64,000 nucleotides of DNA from Methanothrix sp. (GCF_024518575.1 NZ_JANIHG010000001.1:33260-97259), one strand, 5' to 3'. Positions 23,682 to 35,003 are shown, counted from the stretch's first letter. The notes: a model not told the origin generated them from the letters alone. Translations and numbers: made by a program.

Positions 23682-23692
23682 CATATATAAGC
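23682..23692 (-). promoter_or_regulatory. TATA box of rps3ae
   Basis: Read on the - strand this is CTTATATATGG, a textbook archaeal TATA element about 50 bp upstream of the TTG start. The rest of 23632-23903 shows no gene. Confidence 0.6.
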
Positions 23693-23903
23693 TTATCCAG
23701 TGGCAGCCGGGTCCCGGTAAGCAGAAAATTGTAAAATGAGATCGATCCGCCTAATTGTTCAGCTCAAGGGTTTTGGATAACGTGCCCGCCTCGAGGCTGA
23801 GCAGTTGACCGATCCATTATCGATCCTGCAGAGCTTCCCATCTCAGCGATTCATGCATGCAACTCATCGGAGGGTATCAGGGAGGACTCTGACCAGGTGC
23901 GCA

Positions 23904-24776
<873 letters not shown>

Positions 24777-24831
24777 GGGCTATCCACACACCCCTCAGAA
24801 CAGGGAAGATATATGTTTTGCAGGGGGTAGA

Positions 24832-26739
24832 TCACACCAGCCTTATCGTCTCCAGGTTCATCGGAGCCGATGTCGGTATCCTGTACTTCTTGTATATCGA
24901 GCTCGCGAGATCCAGGCAGTTGCTCTCATCGCCGTGGTTTGTGATTATCCTGCTGGGCTTGGGATAGACCCTTCTCACGTACTCCATGAGCTGATTCCTG
25001 TCAGAGTGGCCCGAGAATCCATCCACGGTGATTACATCCATGTTCATCTTGACCGTCTGAGTCTTCCCCTCGACAGTGAGCGGTATCTCCTTCCATCCCT
25101 TCTGGATCCTTCTCCCAAGAGTGCCCTCGGCCTGGTATCCGACTATCACGAGCGTGTTCTTCTCGTCCGGCCCGAGACCCTTGAGGTACTCCATTATCGG
25201 CCCGCCGTTCAGCATGCCGCTTGTGGCCAGGATGACCGCAGGCTCGCCATTTATGATCTCGTCCCTCTGCTTGGAGTTCTCGACCTGGACGAAACACTCG
25301 GCGAGGAACGGGTTTATCCCCTTGTGGAAGATCATGTCTCGCAGCTCATTGTTAAGGTACTCCGGATAGCTTGTGTGTATCGCTGTGGCCTCGTAGATCA
25401 TGCCGTCCAGGTAGACGGGGAACTCCTCGATCAGGCCCTTCCGTATTGCCTCCTCGAGCACCACCATCACCTCCTGGCTCCTGCCGACAGCGAACGCAGG
25501 TATCACAACCTTCCCGCCCCTGCCTATGGTCTCCCTGACGACTCTGAGCAGGTGATTTTCAGCGTCCTTTCTCGAAGGCTGAATGCTGTTGGCTCCTCCG
25601 TATGTCGCCTCTATCACAAGAGTCTCAAGCCTGGGGAAGCTGTTGACTGCAGGGTCAAAAAGCCGCGTCCTCTCGTACTTGAAGTCGCCTGTGAATGCGA
25701 CATTGTACAGACCGTCGCCGATGTGGAAGTGCGCTATCGCAGATCCAAGGATGTGCCCTGCGTTATGCATCGTGAGCTTTGTGTCAGGAGCGATATCTGT
25801 GACGTCTCCGTAGTTCAGGGTTATCGTGTGCTTCAGAGCCTCTCGTATCATCGATGATTCATAGGGAAGCCTCTTGCCCTCGCGCCCAGCCACCTCGATG
25901 TAGTCAAGCTGTAGAAGCACATACAGATCTCTTGTGGGCGGCGTGCAGTAAATGGGCCCCTCGTAGCCGTACTTGTAAAGCATCGGGACGAGCCCGGAGT
26001 GATCGAGGTGAGCATGCGTTAACACAACCGCATCGATCTGGCTCAGCGGATAGACCTCGGGAACATAAAGGTATGGAGTCGCGCTGTCATCAGATCCGAC
26101 GTTTATCCCACAGTCGATGATGATCTTCGACTCCGGGGTCGAGAGAAGCATACAGCTCCTTCCGACCTCCCGGCATCCGCCGAGCGTCGATATCCTGACC
26201 CACTGATCCTTCGAGGCTATATCTCTGTGTATCTTCCTGCCGATGGATCTGAGTATGCTCTTGCGCTCGGTCTGAACAGATCTCAGGTAGTCCTTGATGT
26301 TTGCGATGGTCGACGACCTGACCGGCGGAGTCCTCACCACCTTTGGCGTCCAGCCTATCAGCTTGGTTATCTCCCTCAGTGTTGCGCCGTGCCTCCCGAT
26401 GACCAGCCCGGGTTTCTCGGCCTCTATGATCACCTCACCGGTCTCCCCATCGAAGTAGTAGTTTGTGAGAGCCGCCTCCTTCGGCACGACCTCCTGTATC
26501 CTCTTTATGGCCTCCTCAGGGTCCATCAGCACCTTCAGATCTGGCCTGACCACAACCCTCTTCCGGAGGTCCTTGGCCAGGGATCGTATGATCTCACCGT
26601 CGTCAGCAAGCCGCCTCGGATCGTCTGTGTATATTACCAGCTCAGGGCCCTCAAACTCCAGACCTGTGACGTTAATATCTGCAGGCAACTTGCTCTGAAT
26701 CCTGCGCCTGAGCTCTGATAGAACATCCTCAACCGACAA
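24832..26739 (-). CDS. fttA: aCPSF1/FttA transcription termination endonuclease
   Basis: A 635-aa ribonuclease. The N-terminal KH domains (about 1-180; [10 protein letters not shown]) precede a metallo-beta-lactamase domain with HAHLDHSG and a beta-CASP domain ([19 protein letters not shown] with the C-terminal His). In archaea aCPSF1/FttA cleaves nascent RNA at U-rich sites and terminates transcription by RNA polymerase. The start is TTG at 26739. It is upstream-coupled to psmB by 21 bp. Its presence fits the U-rich transcript ends seen elsewhere in this window. Confidence 0.95.
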   Translation of the reverse strand: MSVEDVLSELRRRIQSKLPADINVTGLEFEGPELVIYTDDPRRLADDGEIIRSLAKDLRKRVVVRPDLKVLMDPEEAIKRIQEVVPKEAALTNYYFDGETGEVIIEAEKPGLVIGRHGATLREITKLIGWTPKVVRTPPVRSSTIANIKDYLRSVQTERKSILRSIGRKIHRDIASKDQWVRISTLGGCREVGRSCMLLSTPESKIIIDCGINVGSDDSATPYLYVPEVYPLSQIDAVVLTHAHLDHSGLVPMLYKYGYEGPIYCTPPTRDLYVLLQLDYIEVAGREGKRLPYESSMIREALKHTITLNYGDVTDIAPDTKLTMHNAGHILGSAIAHFHIGDGLYNVAFTGDFKYERTRLFDPAVNSFPRLETLVIEATYGGANSIQPSRKDAENHLLRVVRETIGRGGKVVIPAFAVGRSQEVMVVLEEAIRKGLIEEFPVYLDGMIYEATAIHTSYPEYLNNELRDMIFHKGINPFLAECFVQVENSKQRDEIINGEPAVILATSGMLNGGPIMEYLKGLGPDEKNTLVIVGYQAEGTLGRRIQKGWKEIPLTVEGKTQTVKMNMDVITVDGFSGHSDRNQLMEYVRRVYPKPSRIITNHGDESNCLDLASSIYKKYRIPTSAPMNLETIRLV

Positions 26740-26760
26740 AAGAACACACCCAAAAATAGT

Positions 26761-27384
26761 TCAAAGAGATCTCACGATCTCCTCCACCTCGGAGGTTGGA
26801 ACTTCCTCATATCTGTCCTTTGTGATCCTCACGAGAGCTATACCATTGCCCGAGGCCGAGTCGCGCTTCATGGCAGTGTGGACCGCCCTGACACACAGCA
26901 CCGAACCTTCCTTAATGCTGAGACCAGGCTTGTAAAGAGACTCCAGAACGCCATACGCAATGGGCGAGCCTGAGCCTGTGGAGACGATGTCGTGCTCCTC
27001 TATCTGTCCCCCAAGCGCATCGAGTGAGAATATCTTCGGCCCCATCTTGTCAACGCCACCGACCACAAGCTGCACCAGAAACGGGAAGTACCGGCGCGCG
27101 CTGAGGATGTTCGAGAGGAGAGATGTTATGGCTTTAATGGTGAGCGGCTCGCCCCTCTGCATCCTGTAGAGCCTCGCCTCAGCCTGTATCATCCTCACAA
27201 GGGCCTGGGCATCGCCAACAACCCCTGCAGTGGTAAGCCCTACGAGGTCGTCGATCTGGTAGATCTTCTTAGCTGTCCTGCTGGCTATAAAGCTGCCCAT
27301 GGTGGCACGGCTCTCTGAGGCGAGAACCACACCCCCATCACAGACTATGCCAACCGTTGTTGTACCTTTGAACGCCTCGACCAT
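26761..27384 (-). CDS. psmB: Proteasome subunit beta
   Basis: A 207-aa catalytic subunit of the 20S proteasome. A short propeptide ends at Gly7 and leaves Thr8 as nucleophile (KG|TTTVGI). Other conserved active-site parts are [20 protein letters not shown] and the final VEEIV. It degrades proteins unfolded by CDC48/PAN. The ATG at 27384 follows a TATA element TTTATATATGG at about 27438-27448. Confidence 0.96.
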   Translation of the reverse strand: MVEAFKGTTTVGIVCDGGVVLASESRATMGSFIASRTAKKIYQIDDLVGLTTAGVVGDAQALVRMIQAEARLYRMQRGEPLTIKAITSLLSNILSARRYFPFLVQLVVGGVDKMGPKIFSLDALGGQIEEHDIVSTGSGSPIAYGVLESLYKPGLSIKEGSVLCVRAVHTAMKRDSASGNGIALVRITKDRYEEVPTSEVEEIVRSL

Positions 27385-27437
27385 CTAGATACCTCGTACT
27401 AAAACTAGAAAACGACAGGCTCTCATCTATTCCGGTC

Positions 27438-27448
27438 CATATATAAAC
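27438..27448 (-). promoter_or_regulatory. TATA box of psmB
   Basis: On the - strand TTTATATATGG lies about 55 bp upstream of the psmB ATG, suggesting a leader of about 25-30 nt. Between here and the amt promoter (27449-27650) I see no gene. Confidence 0.6.
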
Positions 27449-27665
27449 TTTCTCATCCGAGGGGGGACCTATGGCACTGCTCTTGTAATTTGTCGCCGAG
27501 TTCGCATCGATTTCAGACGCACGCGACTCTGGATGTGGTGTTATGCAGGTGCACGATTCATGACAATTTGGTTGTTCAAGCACACGGCCGCAGCGCCCGT
27601 TGGGAAGCAGAATCCAGGAGCTTAATGTTTCATAATTTTTAAGAAAATTTATCAAATATCTTTTT

Positions 27666-27681
27666 ATAAGAAATTTCTTAT
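27666..27681. promoter_or_regulatory. Palindromic operator candidate at the amt promoter
   Basis: ATAAGAAATTTCTTAT is a perfect 16-bp palindrome overlapping the TATA-like TTTTTATAAG, 20-35 bp upstream of the amt start. A nitrogen regulator bound here would block transcription. It does not match the NrpR half-sites I know (GGAA or GGTA with their complements), so the regulator is open. Confidence 0.5.
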
Positions 27682-27701
27682 CTGGTTTTCAGGTGATTTG
27701 A

Positions 27702-28910
27702 TTGGCAATAGATGCAGGGGATACAGCCTGGATCATGATCTCAGCTGCACTGGTGATGCTCATGACGCCAGGCGTCGGCCTGTTCTACGGCGGGCTTGTC
27801 CGCTCCAAGTCTGTGATCTCGATGATATCTCTGTCGATCCTGGCGATCTCTCTGGCCAGCATACAATGGGTGCTGGTTGGATACAGCCTGGCATTCGGCT
27901 CAGATATCCTGGGCATCATAGGTGGTCTGGATTTCATCTTAATGCGCAACGTTGGAATGAGCGAGGGCCCTCTGGCCGGAACGGTTCCGCATCTGGCGTA
28001 CATGATGTTCCAGCTGGTCTTCGCGGCCGTAACCCTTGCCATACTCACATCTGCTGTGGCCGAGCGGATCAAGCTCAGCTCGTTCATAGTGCTGAGCCTG
28101 CTCTGGACGACAGTGGTGTACGATCCGCTGGCACACTGGGTGTGGGCGGGCGGCTGGCTCGCGGGCCTCGGAGCCCTCGACTTTGCGGGCGGAACTGTGG
28201 TTCACATAAGCTCAGGCTTCTCCGCGCTTGCGATCGCCCTTGTCATAGGAAAGAGGGCGGGGTTTGATACCTACGTCCTGGAGCCTCACAACATACCCAT
28301 GGCGATGATAGGCGCTGCCCTCCTATGGTTCGGATGGTTCGGGTTCAACGCAGGCTCGGCGCTAACCGCTGGAGGCCTCGCTGCCAGCGCATTTGTGGTG
28401 ACAAACACATCTGCAGCAGCAGGAGCAATCGCATGGCTCCTGGGCAGCTGGGTTAGAGGCAAGCCAAGTGCTCTGGGCATGGTCAGCGGAGCCATAGCAG
28501 GGCTGGTGGCGATAACGCCGGCTGCCGGATACGTCGACACCATATCAGCTCTGCTGATAGGAGCATTCGCAGGGCTCCTCTGCTACTCAGCTCTCCTCTT
28601 CCGCGTCGGCGTCGGGCTGGACGAGAGCCTGGACGCCTGGGCGGTTCACGGCGTCGGCGGGCTGTGGGGAGCATTGGCGACAGGGATATTCGCAAACCCT
28701 GCTGTGAACAGCTACGCAGGACTGATACACGGGAACCCGGGGCAGTTCACGGCCCAGATCGTGGCAGCACTGGCGTCTGTGGCATATGCTTTCGTTATGT
28801 CCTACGTGCTGGCCAGGCTGGTGGATGCCACCCTTGGTCTCAGGGTGACGGAGGATGAGGAGTATGTCGGTCTTGATATCGCCGTGCATGGCGAGAAGGC
28901 ATATGCGTGA
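27702..28910 (+). CDS. amt: Ammonium transporter
   Basis: A 402-aa membrane protein with about 11 transmembrane helices, of the Amt/MEP/Rh family. The signature region [20 protein letters not shown] and [19 protein letters not shown] is present, with the pore histidines in [10 protein letters not shown] and [11 protein letters not shown]. It takes up NH4+/NH3 at low external ammonium. The start is TTG at 27702 with an AGGTGA site at 27691-27696. It is followed after 9 bp by glnK, the usual pair. Confidence 0.96.
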   Translation: MAIDAGDTAWIMISAALVMLMTPGVGLFYGGLVRSKSVISMISLSILAISLASIQWVLVGYSLAFGSDILGIIGGLDFILMRNVGMSEGPLAGTVPHLAYMMFQLVFAAVTLAILTSAVAERIKLSSFIVLSLLWTTVVYDPLAHWVWAGGWLAGLGALDFAGGTVVHISSGFSALAIALVIGKRAGFDTYVLEPHNIPMAMIGAALLWFGWFGFNAGSALTAGGLAASAFVVTNTSAAAGAIAWLLGSWVRGKPSALGMVSGAIAGLVAITPAAGYVDTISALLIGAFAGLLCYSALLFRVGVGLDESLDAWAVHGVGGLWGALATGIFANPAVNSYAGLIHGNPGQFTAQIVAALASVAYAFVMSYVLARLVDATLGLRVTEDEEYVGLDIAVHGEKAYA

Positions 28911-29258
<348 letters not shown>

Positions 29259-30923
29259 GAAGAGACGCTGCTTGTCAAGGCGCCCTTCTTTATTCTTTTG
29301 CTCTTGTCCATACTATAACTTGTCCGTGTGGGCAGCGGTCCCGTATGCGTTCATGGGTGGTAAAGTGTGTGTTTACCAGACTGCTTTGCGTGACCCCATT
29401 TGCCAGATGCCTTAGAGCATATCGTTTTTTTGGTCGGGAGCTTGAACAACCGAAAAACTCTCAGGATAATCAGTGTGCACTGACACAATACCGTATCCAG
29501 AGTTGCATGTGTCTTAGCTCGATTGTATGGAGCACAAGAGCCGGTTTTTCCCCGCAAAGGGCACATTGTCCATCGATCCAGATAATCGGCAGCTTGAGCC
29601 TCTATACCCGGATCTCAGTGGCTCATGACCTCCACATCTGGCCACACAGCAAGAACTCTCACTTTAAGGGAAATGTGGTCTGATATTATCTGTAACACAA
29701 AATTTATGTAAATAATTCCATATTACAATAAAATAGATACAAAATTTAAACTATACAATAAAATTTAAACAAGTTATTTCGTTTTTTTAATAATTAATAA
29801 TAAATTGTGTATGCACTAAAAAGTACAATTTTAAAAAATAAATTATTTTTGTACAAATTTGTTTTAAATTTTATTCACATTAATTTGCATGTAACATTTG
29901 AGGGAGCACAGACCGGGAAGATAAATCAACCTTACAGCAGCCAAGTCTTGGATTCCTATCATTGGATGGTCTGACAGAAAATCAGCATCTTACGGCACAA
30001 TATATCACAAATGCGGTTGATCTCAATTATGTGATTACACAGCGTGCATCCTTAATGCACATCTTGGGGATGGCATGCTTGGTGTTTCTGTTCTACTGGT
30101 GAGCTGTGTTTCGGTCTCTCACCCCCCAGAAAAACACATGCGCGAGCTGAATCGTGTGCGTGGCTCGGAAACATGTGGAGCTGCCCGCATCTATTCACAT
30201 ATCATATGGTATCAGCCCCGATGCCCTTCTTGAAAACACCATTTTTGCAATCCCAGTTATTCCAAATGATATGTGAATTTGCCCCTCATGGCGCGCATAC
30301 CCTTCCCTCACCGCACAGAAAACAGCTCTTGAGGGAGATTCAGAGATCAGAGACCCATTGTGCCTATAATATATGAGAACAAAATGCTTCTCTCAAGTAA
30401 TTTCATGTATAAATTATAAAATAAATTTCACGTCTTTCACTTAAACATTAAAAGGCAAAAATTGATTTATACTATTACGTTCATTTATAAAGATAATTTG
30501 AAATAAGGTAAATATTTTTGCTAAAGGAGGTGCAGATCACAAATTTTTGTAATTCATATTGATATTATGTTTAAATTATGTATATTACTAATAATGATCT
30601 ATAAAAACAAAATAATTTCTAAGTTACATAAAAATTTTGAAAAATTATAAAATAATATTTAAAACATATAAAATCTATTTTTATTATTTAAAAGAATATT
30701 TTCAAAATTTTAAAAGTTACTTGTTTTTATTTTTATCGCAAATTTTTTAAAATTAGATTGCATACTCCAAAAGTGAGAGTTTATTGAGATAAATATAAAT
30801 TTTATAAATTTACTTTGGGAAATTGGTCTGCTAGATCTCATCGATCGCATCACGAACACGGGCTGCTGGCAACAAATCGCTTATATCTCTTGAGAAATAT
30901 CATCTGGCATTGAGGTGTGAGTC
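29259..30923. other. Gene-free, largely AT-rich region
   Basis: About 1.66 kb without a credible gene. 29259-29680 and about 29900-30370 have mixed composition. About 29685-29895 and 30385-30835 are extremely AT-rich with A- and T-tracts, very unlike the neighbouring coding DNA. A perfect ribosome-binding-like AAGGAGGTG at 30523-30531 leads to no meaningful frame. The last 80 bp hold the htpX promoter. No repeats with period, CRISPR, tRNA or rRNA seen. Confidence 0.6.
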
Positions 30924-31787
30924 ATGGTACGATGGAGCGCTGATCGGGGCCTGCAGGCGAGAATGCTTCTGACGATGTTCCTGCTTGCGGCTGTATACCT
31001 GATATTCATCAACGTCATACTTGCCATGGGTGTTGGTATACAGGGAGTCGTCCTGATCATGGGCGTATTTCTCTTCATACAGTACTTCTACTCGGACAAA
31101 ATAGCCCTTGCCAGCGTCGGCGCGCGGATCGTCTCTGAGACCGAGGCTCCGGAGCTGCACGAGCTTGTGGGGAGGCTCTGCGCCATAGCAGGGCTGCCAA
31201 AGCCAAGGATAGCGATTGTTCGCACAGATGTACCCAATGCATTCGCCACCGGCCGGAGCCAGTCAAGCTCCGTGGTCGCGGTCACCACAGGTCTTCTCAG
31301 AAGACTTGACAAAAGCGAGCTTGAGGCTGTTCTAGCACACGAGCTATCGCACATCAAAAACAGAGATGTTGCGGTGATGACGATAGCGAGCTTCCTCTCG
31401 ACAGTGGCATCTCTGATAGTCCAGAATATCTTCTTCCTCGGCGACAGGCGTGACCGTGAATCGGGCAGCCTCGTAGCGGTGTGGATCGTATCTCTGATTG
31501 TGTGGATTGTGAGCTTCATACTCATAAGAGCGCTATCAAGGTACAGGGAGTTCTCTGCGGACAGGGGTGCTGCGATAATCACTGGAAGACCATCAGCTCT
31601 CGTATCCGCACTCATGAAGATCAGCGGAACCATGGCCAGGATCCCCCGAGAGGATCTGAGAAGGGTCGAGGGGATGAACGCGTTCTTCATAATTCCCACA
31701 GGCGCCATAGCGAACCTGCTCTCAACACATCCGCCCATCGAGGCGAGAATAGCGGCGCTCGAGCGGCTTGAGAGGGAGATCCTCTGA
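30924..31787 (+). CDS. htpX: HtpX-type membrane zinc metalloprotease
   Basis: A 287-aa M48 protease. Two N-terminal membrane helices (MLLTMFLLAAVYLIFINVIL; VVLIMGVFLFIQYFY) precede the catalytic VLAHELSHIKNRD (HExxH), with the third ligand Glu in YREFSADRGA. A further membrane pair follows the catalytic helix. It degrades damaged membrane proteins. The ATG at 30924 has GAGGTGTG ahead. The stop overlaps the pspAB start (TGATG). Confidence 0.94.
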   Translation: MVRWSADRGLQARMLLTMFLLAAVYLIFINVILAMGVGIQGVVLIMGVFLFIQYFYSDKIALASVGARIVSETEAPELHELVGRLCAIAGLPKPRIAIVRTDVPNAFATGRSQSSSVVAVTTGLLRRLDKSELEAVLAHELSHIKNRDVAVMTIASFLSTVASLIVQNIFFLGDRRDRESGSLVAVWIVSLIVWIVSFILIRALSRYREFSADRGAAIITGRPSALVSALMKISGTMARIPREDLRRVEGMNAFFIIPTGAIANLLSTHPPIEARIAALERLEREIL

Positions 31788-32359
31788 TGGGCTTCCTCGA
31801 CTTTCTTCTCGGCTCCACAAAGCTGCCACAGCCCAAGTCGGAGAGGCTCTTCGCCATAGCCACAGCAAGGATCACGCTCGAGGCGAAGCTGGGGCTGAAG
31901 CCAACGGGAAACGCAGCGATATGCATAAAGCCTCTCGAGTCATCGACTTACGAGCGCACGCGCGCCGAGATAGAGGACCTGCTCCGGCTGGGATCAAGAG
32001 AGGCAGGGACGGCGTACCGCCTTGAGAATGACAGTTACGGCTACCTGTGGGTTGTGCTCATGGATCCCGAGTTCGAGGATCTCGTCTCAGGGGTTCACAT
32101 GGTTGTTAGAAGTCTCACAGACAGCGGTCTCGGCCAGCAGCTTTTATGCGCTGTGTATCCGTTCTCCAATGGCTTCAAGGTTTACTGGATTTTCAGCTTC
32201 AAGCTGGGCGCATATTATCCGTTCGTCCCCTCCAGCGAAAAACCCGGGCGGGAGCGTGATGGCGCACTGGAGCTAAGGCTGAGGTCTGTGATGGCGGAAG
32301 AACTTCCCATTGAAAAGGATGTGGCGCGGTGGTACCCGATATGGGAGATGCCGCTCTAA
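31787..32359 (+). CDS. pspAB: PspAB-type protein linked to HtpX
   Basis: A 190-aa soluble alpha/beta protein; start MGFLDFLLGSTKLPQPKSER is typical of the PspAB family that occurs with HtpX and PspA in archaea and actinobacteria. It ends ARWYPIWEMPL. Its biochemical role is not established; by context it helps the membrane-stress system. Translationally coupled to htpX. Its TAA stop overlaps the TAG stop of the convergent pspAA gene. Confidence 0.85.
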   Translation: MGFLDFLLGSTKLPQPKSERLFAIATARITLEAKLGLKPTGNAAICIKPLESSTYERTRAEIEDLLRLGSREAGTAYRLENDSYGYLWVVLMDPEFEDLVSGVHMVVRSLTDSGLGQQLLCAVYPFSNGFKVYWIFSFKLGAYYPFVPSSEKPGRERDGALELRLRSVMAEELPIEKDVARWYPIWEMPL

Positions 32360-32634
32360 TCCTCTATCAGACCCTGTCCTCTGAATATGCCCTTCGCCTC
32401 CTCGAACGTCAGATCAGAAGGCGGGAGTATCAGATCAGATTTTACGATCTCTGTCGCGTCCAGCGGCTCGCAACGCTCCCTGATCAGGGAGATCATGCGT
32501 ATCAGCTCGTTCCGGAATCCCTCTCTGTCGCCCTTCTTCACAAGCTCCACGATGCGGTTGTCTATTGCGTTCAGATCCTCGAGAATGTTATCAGGTGCCC
32601 TGTACTGCCCCTCGCCCAGGATCCTGATGATCAT
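32356..32634 (-). CDS. pspAA: PspAA-type protein
   Basis: A 92-aa protein: IIRILGEGQYRAPDNILEDLNAIDN and LILPPSDLTFEEAK match PspAA, a small partner of PspA in archaea and actinobacteria. Probably binds or modulates PspA. It follows pspA with a 4-bp overlap (ATGA-type) and meets pspAB tail to tail. Confidence 0.87.
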   Translation of the reverse strand: MIIRILGEGQYRAPDNILEDLNAIDNRIVELVKKGDREGFRNELIRMISLIRERCEPLDATEIVKSDLILPPSDLTFEEAKGIFRGQGLIED

Positions 32635-33323
32635 CTAGTCTCACCCCTCAGCTTGGCCAGCTCAGCCTCGACAGCGCCTGACGCCTTGACCTTTGAGAGC
32701 TCCCTCTCGAGAGCGTCCCCGCCGGTGTAGTCCTCGAGAACACCCTTCTCGAGGAGATCGTCGAGCGCTGCGGCGCGGGCCTTCATCCCTTCAGTCTTCT
32801 CCTCGGCGCGCTGTATCGCCAGGCCGACGTCGGCGAGCTCCTCGCTTATGCCAGTCACAGACTCGCTCACCTTGACCTGCGCCTCTGCCGCGGAGTATTG
32901 CGCCTTTATCGCCTCCTTCCTGGCGCGAAGCGTCTCGATCTTCGTCGAGAGGCGCGTCTCAACAGCGATGAGCTTCTGCTCCTCGCGATCGAGATCGGCG
33001 ATCTGCGAATCTAGGATATCTATCTGGTTCTGGAGCGATACCTTTCTTTCAAGCGCCTGCCTTGCGAGATCCTCTCTTCCGGAACTCAGGGCTTCGCGAG
33101 CCTTACCTTCGAGCTGCTCTGCGCTCTGCGCAAGCCTGGCGCGCTGGAGCTCCAGGCGTTTCTTCGAGGTGGCGACCTCTGCGATGCCCCTCTTGACGTT
33201 CTGCAGAAGCTCGAGCTGCTTCTCGTAAGAGTAATCAAGCACCTCTCTCGGATCCTCCATCCTGTCCATTATCCTGCTCATCTTCGACTTGACGATCATT
33301 CCCATGCGATCTAATAGACCCAT
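32631..33323 (-). CDS. pspA: PspA/IM30 membrane-stress protein
   Basis: A 230-aa, almost wholly helical coiled-coil protein: MGLLDRMGMIVKSKMSRIMD, then EDPREVLDYSYEKQLELLQN are the classic N-terminus of PspA/Vipp1. These form ESCRT-III-like polymers on damaged membranes. Length fits the family. Its promoter lies next to the tRNA-Ile gene. First of the pspA-pspAA unit. Confidence 0.95.
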   Translation of the reverse strand: MGLLDRMGMIVKSKMSRIMDRMEDPREVLDYSYEKQLELLQNVKRGIAEVATSKKRLELQRARLAQSAEQLEGKAREALSSGREDLARQALERKVSLQNQIDILDSQIADLDREEQKLIAVETRLSTKIETLRARKEAIKAQYSAAEAQVKVSESVTGISEELADVGLAIQRAEEKTEGMKARAAALDDLLEKGVLEDYTGGDALERELSKVKASGAVEAELAKLRGETR

Positions 33324-33429
33324 CTATAATCCTCCTGTTGGCCCCTTCAAGCAACGCATCTTATGGCCCGAGCGCAACCTCTAAGGGAAAACGTTATAAG
33401 CTGGACGCTCTATCAGACACCACGTTCGC

Positions 33430-33503
33430 GGGCTCGTAGCTTAGCCTGGCGGAGCGCACGGCTGATAACCGTGAGGTCACGCGTTCGAATCGCGTCGGGC
33501 CCA
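33430..33503 (+). tRNA. tRNA-Ile (GAT)
   Basis: A complete 74-nt cloverleaf: acceptor GGGCTCG/CGGGCCC, anticodon stem CACGG/CCGTG with loop CTGATAA (anticodon GAT), T arm ACGCG/CGCGT with loop TTCGAAT, discriminator A. No CCA encoded. A TATA-like GTTATAAGC lies about 30 bp upstream (33394-33402). Confidence 0.97.
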
Positions 33504-33512
33504 TCTATTTTT

Positions 33513-33968
33513 TCATCTCTTTGTTATATCGCCCTCTATGATCGTGTTCATCACGTAATCAAACCCAATGTTGTCGCACCATCCAGCCTTCTCAAATATC
33601 CCCATGAAACAGACTCCCATGACGCTTTTGTGTGGAATCTTACCAAGAAGCTGTTTCATATCCTCGATGCTGACGCCGATCTTCGGCATGGCCATTCCTC
33701 CGAGGACCACGAGAACATCAGCGTCCGGAGGGCACATCTCGCCGAGCTCCATTCCGTACTCGGTGGCTATGACCCTGCGCGTCTTCTCAGCGCTCAGCCC
33801 CGGCACGAATGCAAGCCTCTTCTCCCTTACAGGATAACCCAGGAAGAGCGCAAATGGTGTGCAGAAGCCGGGAGATCCTATGAACGTGATGCTCTCGAAC
33901 TCCTTCACCATGTCCCTGAAACCGTTCAGCATTCCTCCAAGCCCTTTAATGTCCTGTACCTTTTCCAT
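33513..33968 (-). CDS. DUF2124 family protein
   Basis: A 151-aa alpha/beta protein with ITFIGSPGFCTPFA, VPGLSAEKTRRVIA and VLVVLGGMAMPKIGV, which I associate with DUF2124, a family mostly limited to methanogens. Conserved Cys in SPGFCTP and VCFMGIF may bind a cofactor or metal. The function is unknown. It ends 9 bp from the tRNA-Ile gene on the other strand. Confidence 0.75.
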   Translation of the reverse strand: MEKVQDIKGLGGMLNGFRDMVKEFESITFIGSPGFCTPFALFLGYPVREKRLAFVPGLSAEKTRRVIATEYGMELGEMCPPDADVLVVLGGMAMPKIGVSIEDMKQLLGKIPHKSVMGVCFMGIFEKAGWCDNIGFDYVMNTIIEGDITKR

Positions 33969-34180
33969 ATTCGAGACCTCCAGTTACTGTATCATCCATT
34001 ATTAGTATTATATGTCTCCCTCGCACAGCGCCACTAAACCGCGACCGAGTTTCCCATCTAAGCTTCTGTGTTTGTGGGCGCTGATTATTGGCACACTGTT
34101 CAGCGGTTCTGGCACGAGAACAGGATTTCTGTGGGCTCATTCAATAAGCGTGTCGGCAATCCGCTAGTTCGACTGGATCT

Positions 34181-34312
34181 GCAAAATATGCTGTGTTGAA
34201 TAATGTTTGAGAATCCGATAGCAGAGGCTCGATTCATACGAATTGCAATTCTAGTAAAAATCGATAGCTATCGACCTTAGAGCTCTTAATTATTCAACAC
34301 AGCAGCAAAACA
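34181..34312. mobile_element. MITE copy 2 (116 bp), inverted relative to copy 1
   Basis: The element 34189-34304 has the same 16-bp terminal inverted repeats (TGCTGTGTTGAATAAT) and the same length as 16501-16616, in reverse orientation, with about five internal differences. It is flanked by GCAAAATA (34181-34188) and GCAAAACA (34305-34312), an 8-bp target duplication with one change. The remaining parts of 33969-34469 hold no recognisable gene. Confidence 0.88.
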
Positions 34313-34469
34313 CAAATATTAAAACGCACTAGAGGATTCCTATTAACTTATTTATGATAACAGGTGTGAGGTGCAGGCCGAACTGCTATGTGACAATGAT
34401 GTTAAGAAGCCTCCGGAAAAGCAGAACGCAGGCCTGATAACGCCCTCAGCAGCGAGCTCGAAGAGCGGA

Positions 34470-34542
34470 TGGACACGGCGGGATTCGGACCCGCGGCCTC
34501 TACCTTGCGAAGGTAGCGATCTTCCAGCTGATCTACGTGCCC
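34470..34542 (-). tRNA. tRNA-Ala (CGC)
   Basis: On the - strand a 73-nt cloverleaf: acceptor GGGCACG/CGTGTCC with G3-U70, D arm identical to the tRNA-Ala(GGC) of this window, anticodon loop TTCGCAA (CGC), T arm GCGGG/CCCGC, discriminator A. It starts 13 bp after the aEF-1beta stop, so it may be part of that transcript. Confidence 0.95.
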
Positions 34543-34555
34543 GCAAATTGGGAGG

Positions 34556-34825
34556 TCAGATGAGGCCTACCTCCTCGACCTCGACTGATTCCACGCCCTT
34601 CACCTTTGAGAACGCCGCCTCAACCTCTGCTGTCCCGCCGCCAGTTTTGTCATCGAGAAGTACAACGGCTATCAGCGCCTTGAGGCCGAAGGCGATCGGT
34701 CGCACATCCATTGCGTGGAGCTTTGCTGATGCTGGAACAACCGACCTGATAGATTCCTTCAGGGATTCCATGTCTATCTCAGTGCTCTCAGGCATGATTC
34801 TGATCTTCGCAGCTACAGTTCCCAT
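34556..34825 (-). CDS. ef1b: Translation elongation factor 1-beta
   Basis: An 89-aa archaeal aEF-1beta, the nucleotide exchange factor of EF-1alpha: [42 protein letters not shown] and the C-terminal [14 protein letters not shown]. It follows the small zinc-ribbon gene by 10 bp, a common archaeal pair. Confidence 0.95.
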   Translation of the reverse strand: MGTVAAKIRIMPESTEIDMESLKESIRSVVPASAKLHAMDVRPIAFGLKALIAVVLLDDKTGGGTAEVEAAFSKVKGVESVEVEEVGLI

Positions 34826-34835
34826 CTATAACACC

Positions 34836-35003
34836 TCATGGACCAGTGAACCCACAGCTTTTGCATGTGTAGATATTGCTCTGCTTCTTGCATCTGTTGC
34901 ATCTGGCGATGATCTCACCACAGCTCGGACATGGAAATCTGACGCCTCCGGTGCCAAGCAGGGTAACACCGCACGATATACACTTCTCTGGTACGTCTTT
35001 CAT
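34836..35003 (-). CDS. Small zinc-ribbon protein
   Basis: A 55-aa protein with four CxxC motifs: CISCG, CPSCG, CNRCK and CKSCG, i.e. two zinc sites. This type is found just upstream of aEF-1beta in many Euryarchaeota and is likely to bind RNA or ribosomes. The ATG at 35003 is chosen; the longer frame to 35063 adds an Arg/Ser-rich stretch without conservation. Confidence 0.85.
   Translation of the reverse strand: MKDVPEKCISCGVTLLGTGGVRFPCPSCGEIIARCNRCKKQSNIYTCKSCGFTGP

Noticed and set aside
29259..29680. Small frames downstream of glnK (for example 29351-29566, -)
   Set aside because: Atypical composition, no ribosome binding sites and no recognisable motif.
30523..30560. A strong ribosome-binding-like AAGGAGGTG in the AT-rich region
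   Set aside because: The only frame after it stops after about 10 codons, with no conserved content.
29700..30840. Replication origin in the AT-rich region
   Set aside because: No orc1/cdc6 gene, no origin-recognition-type repeats and no skew evidence could be seen; kept only as an open possibility in the findings.
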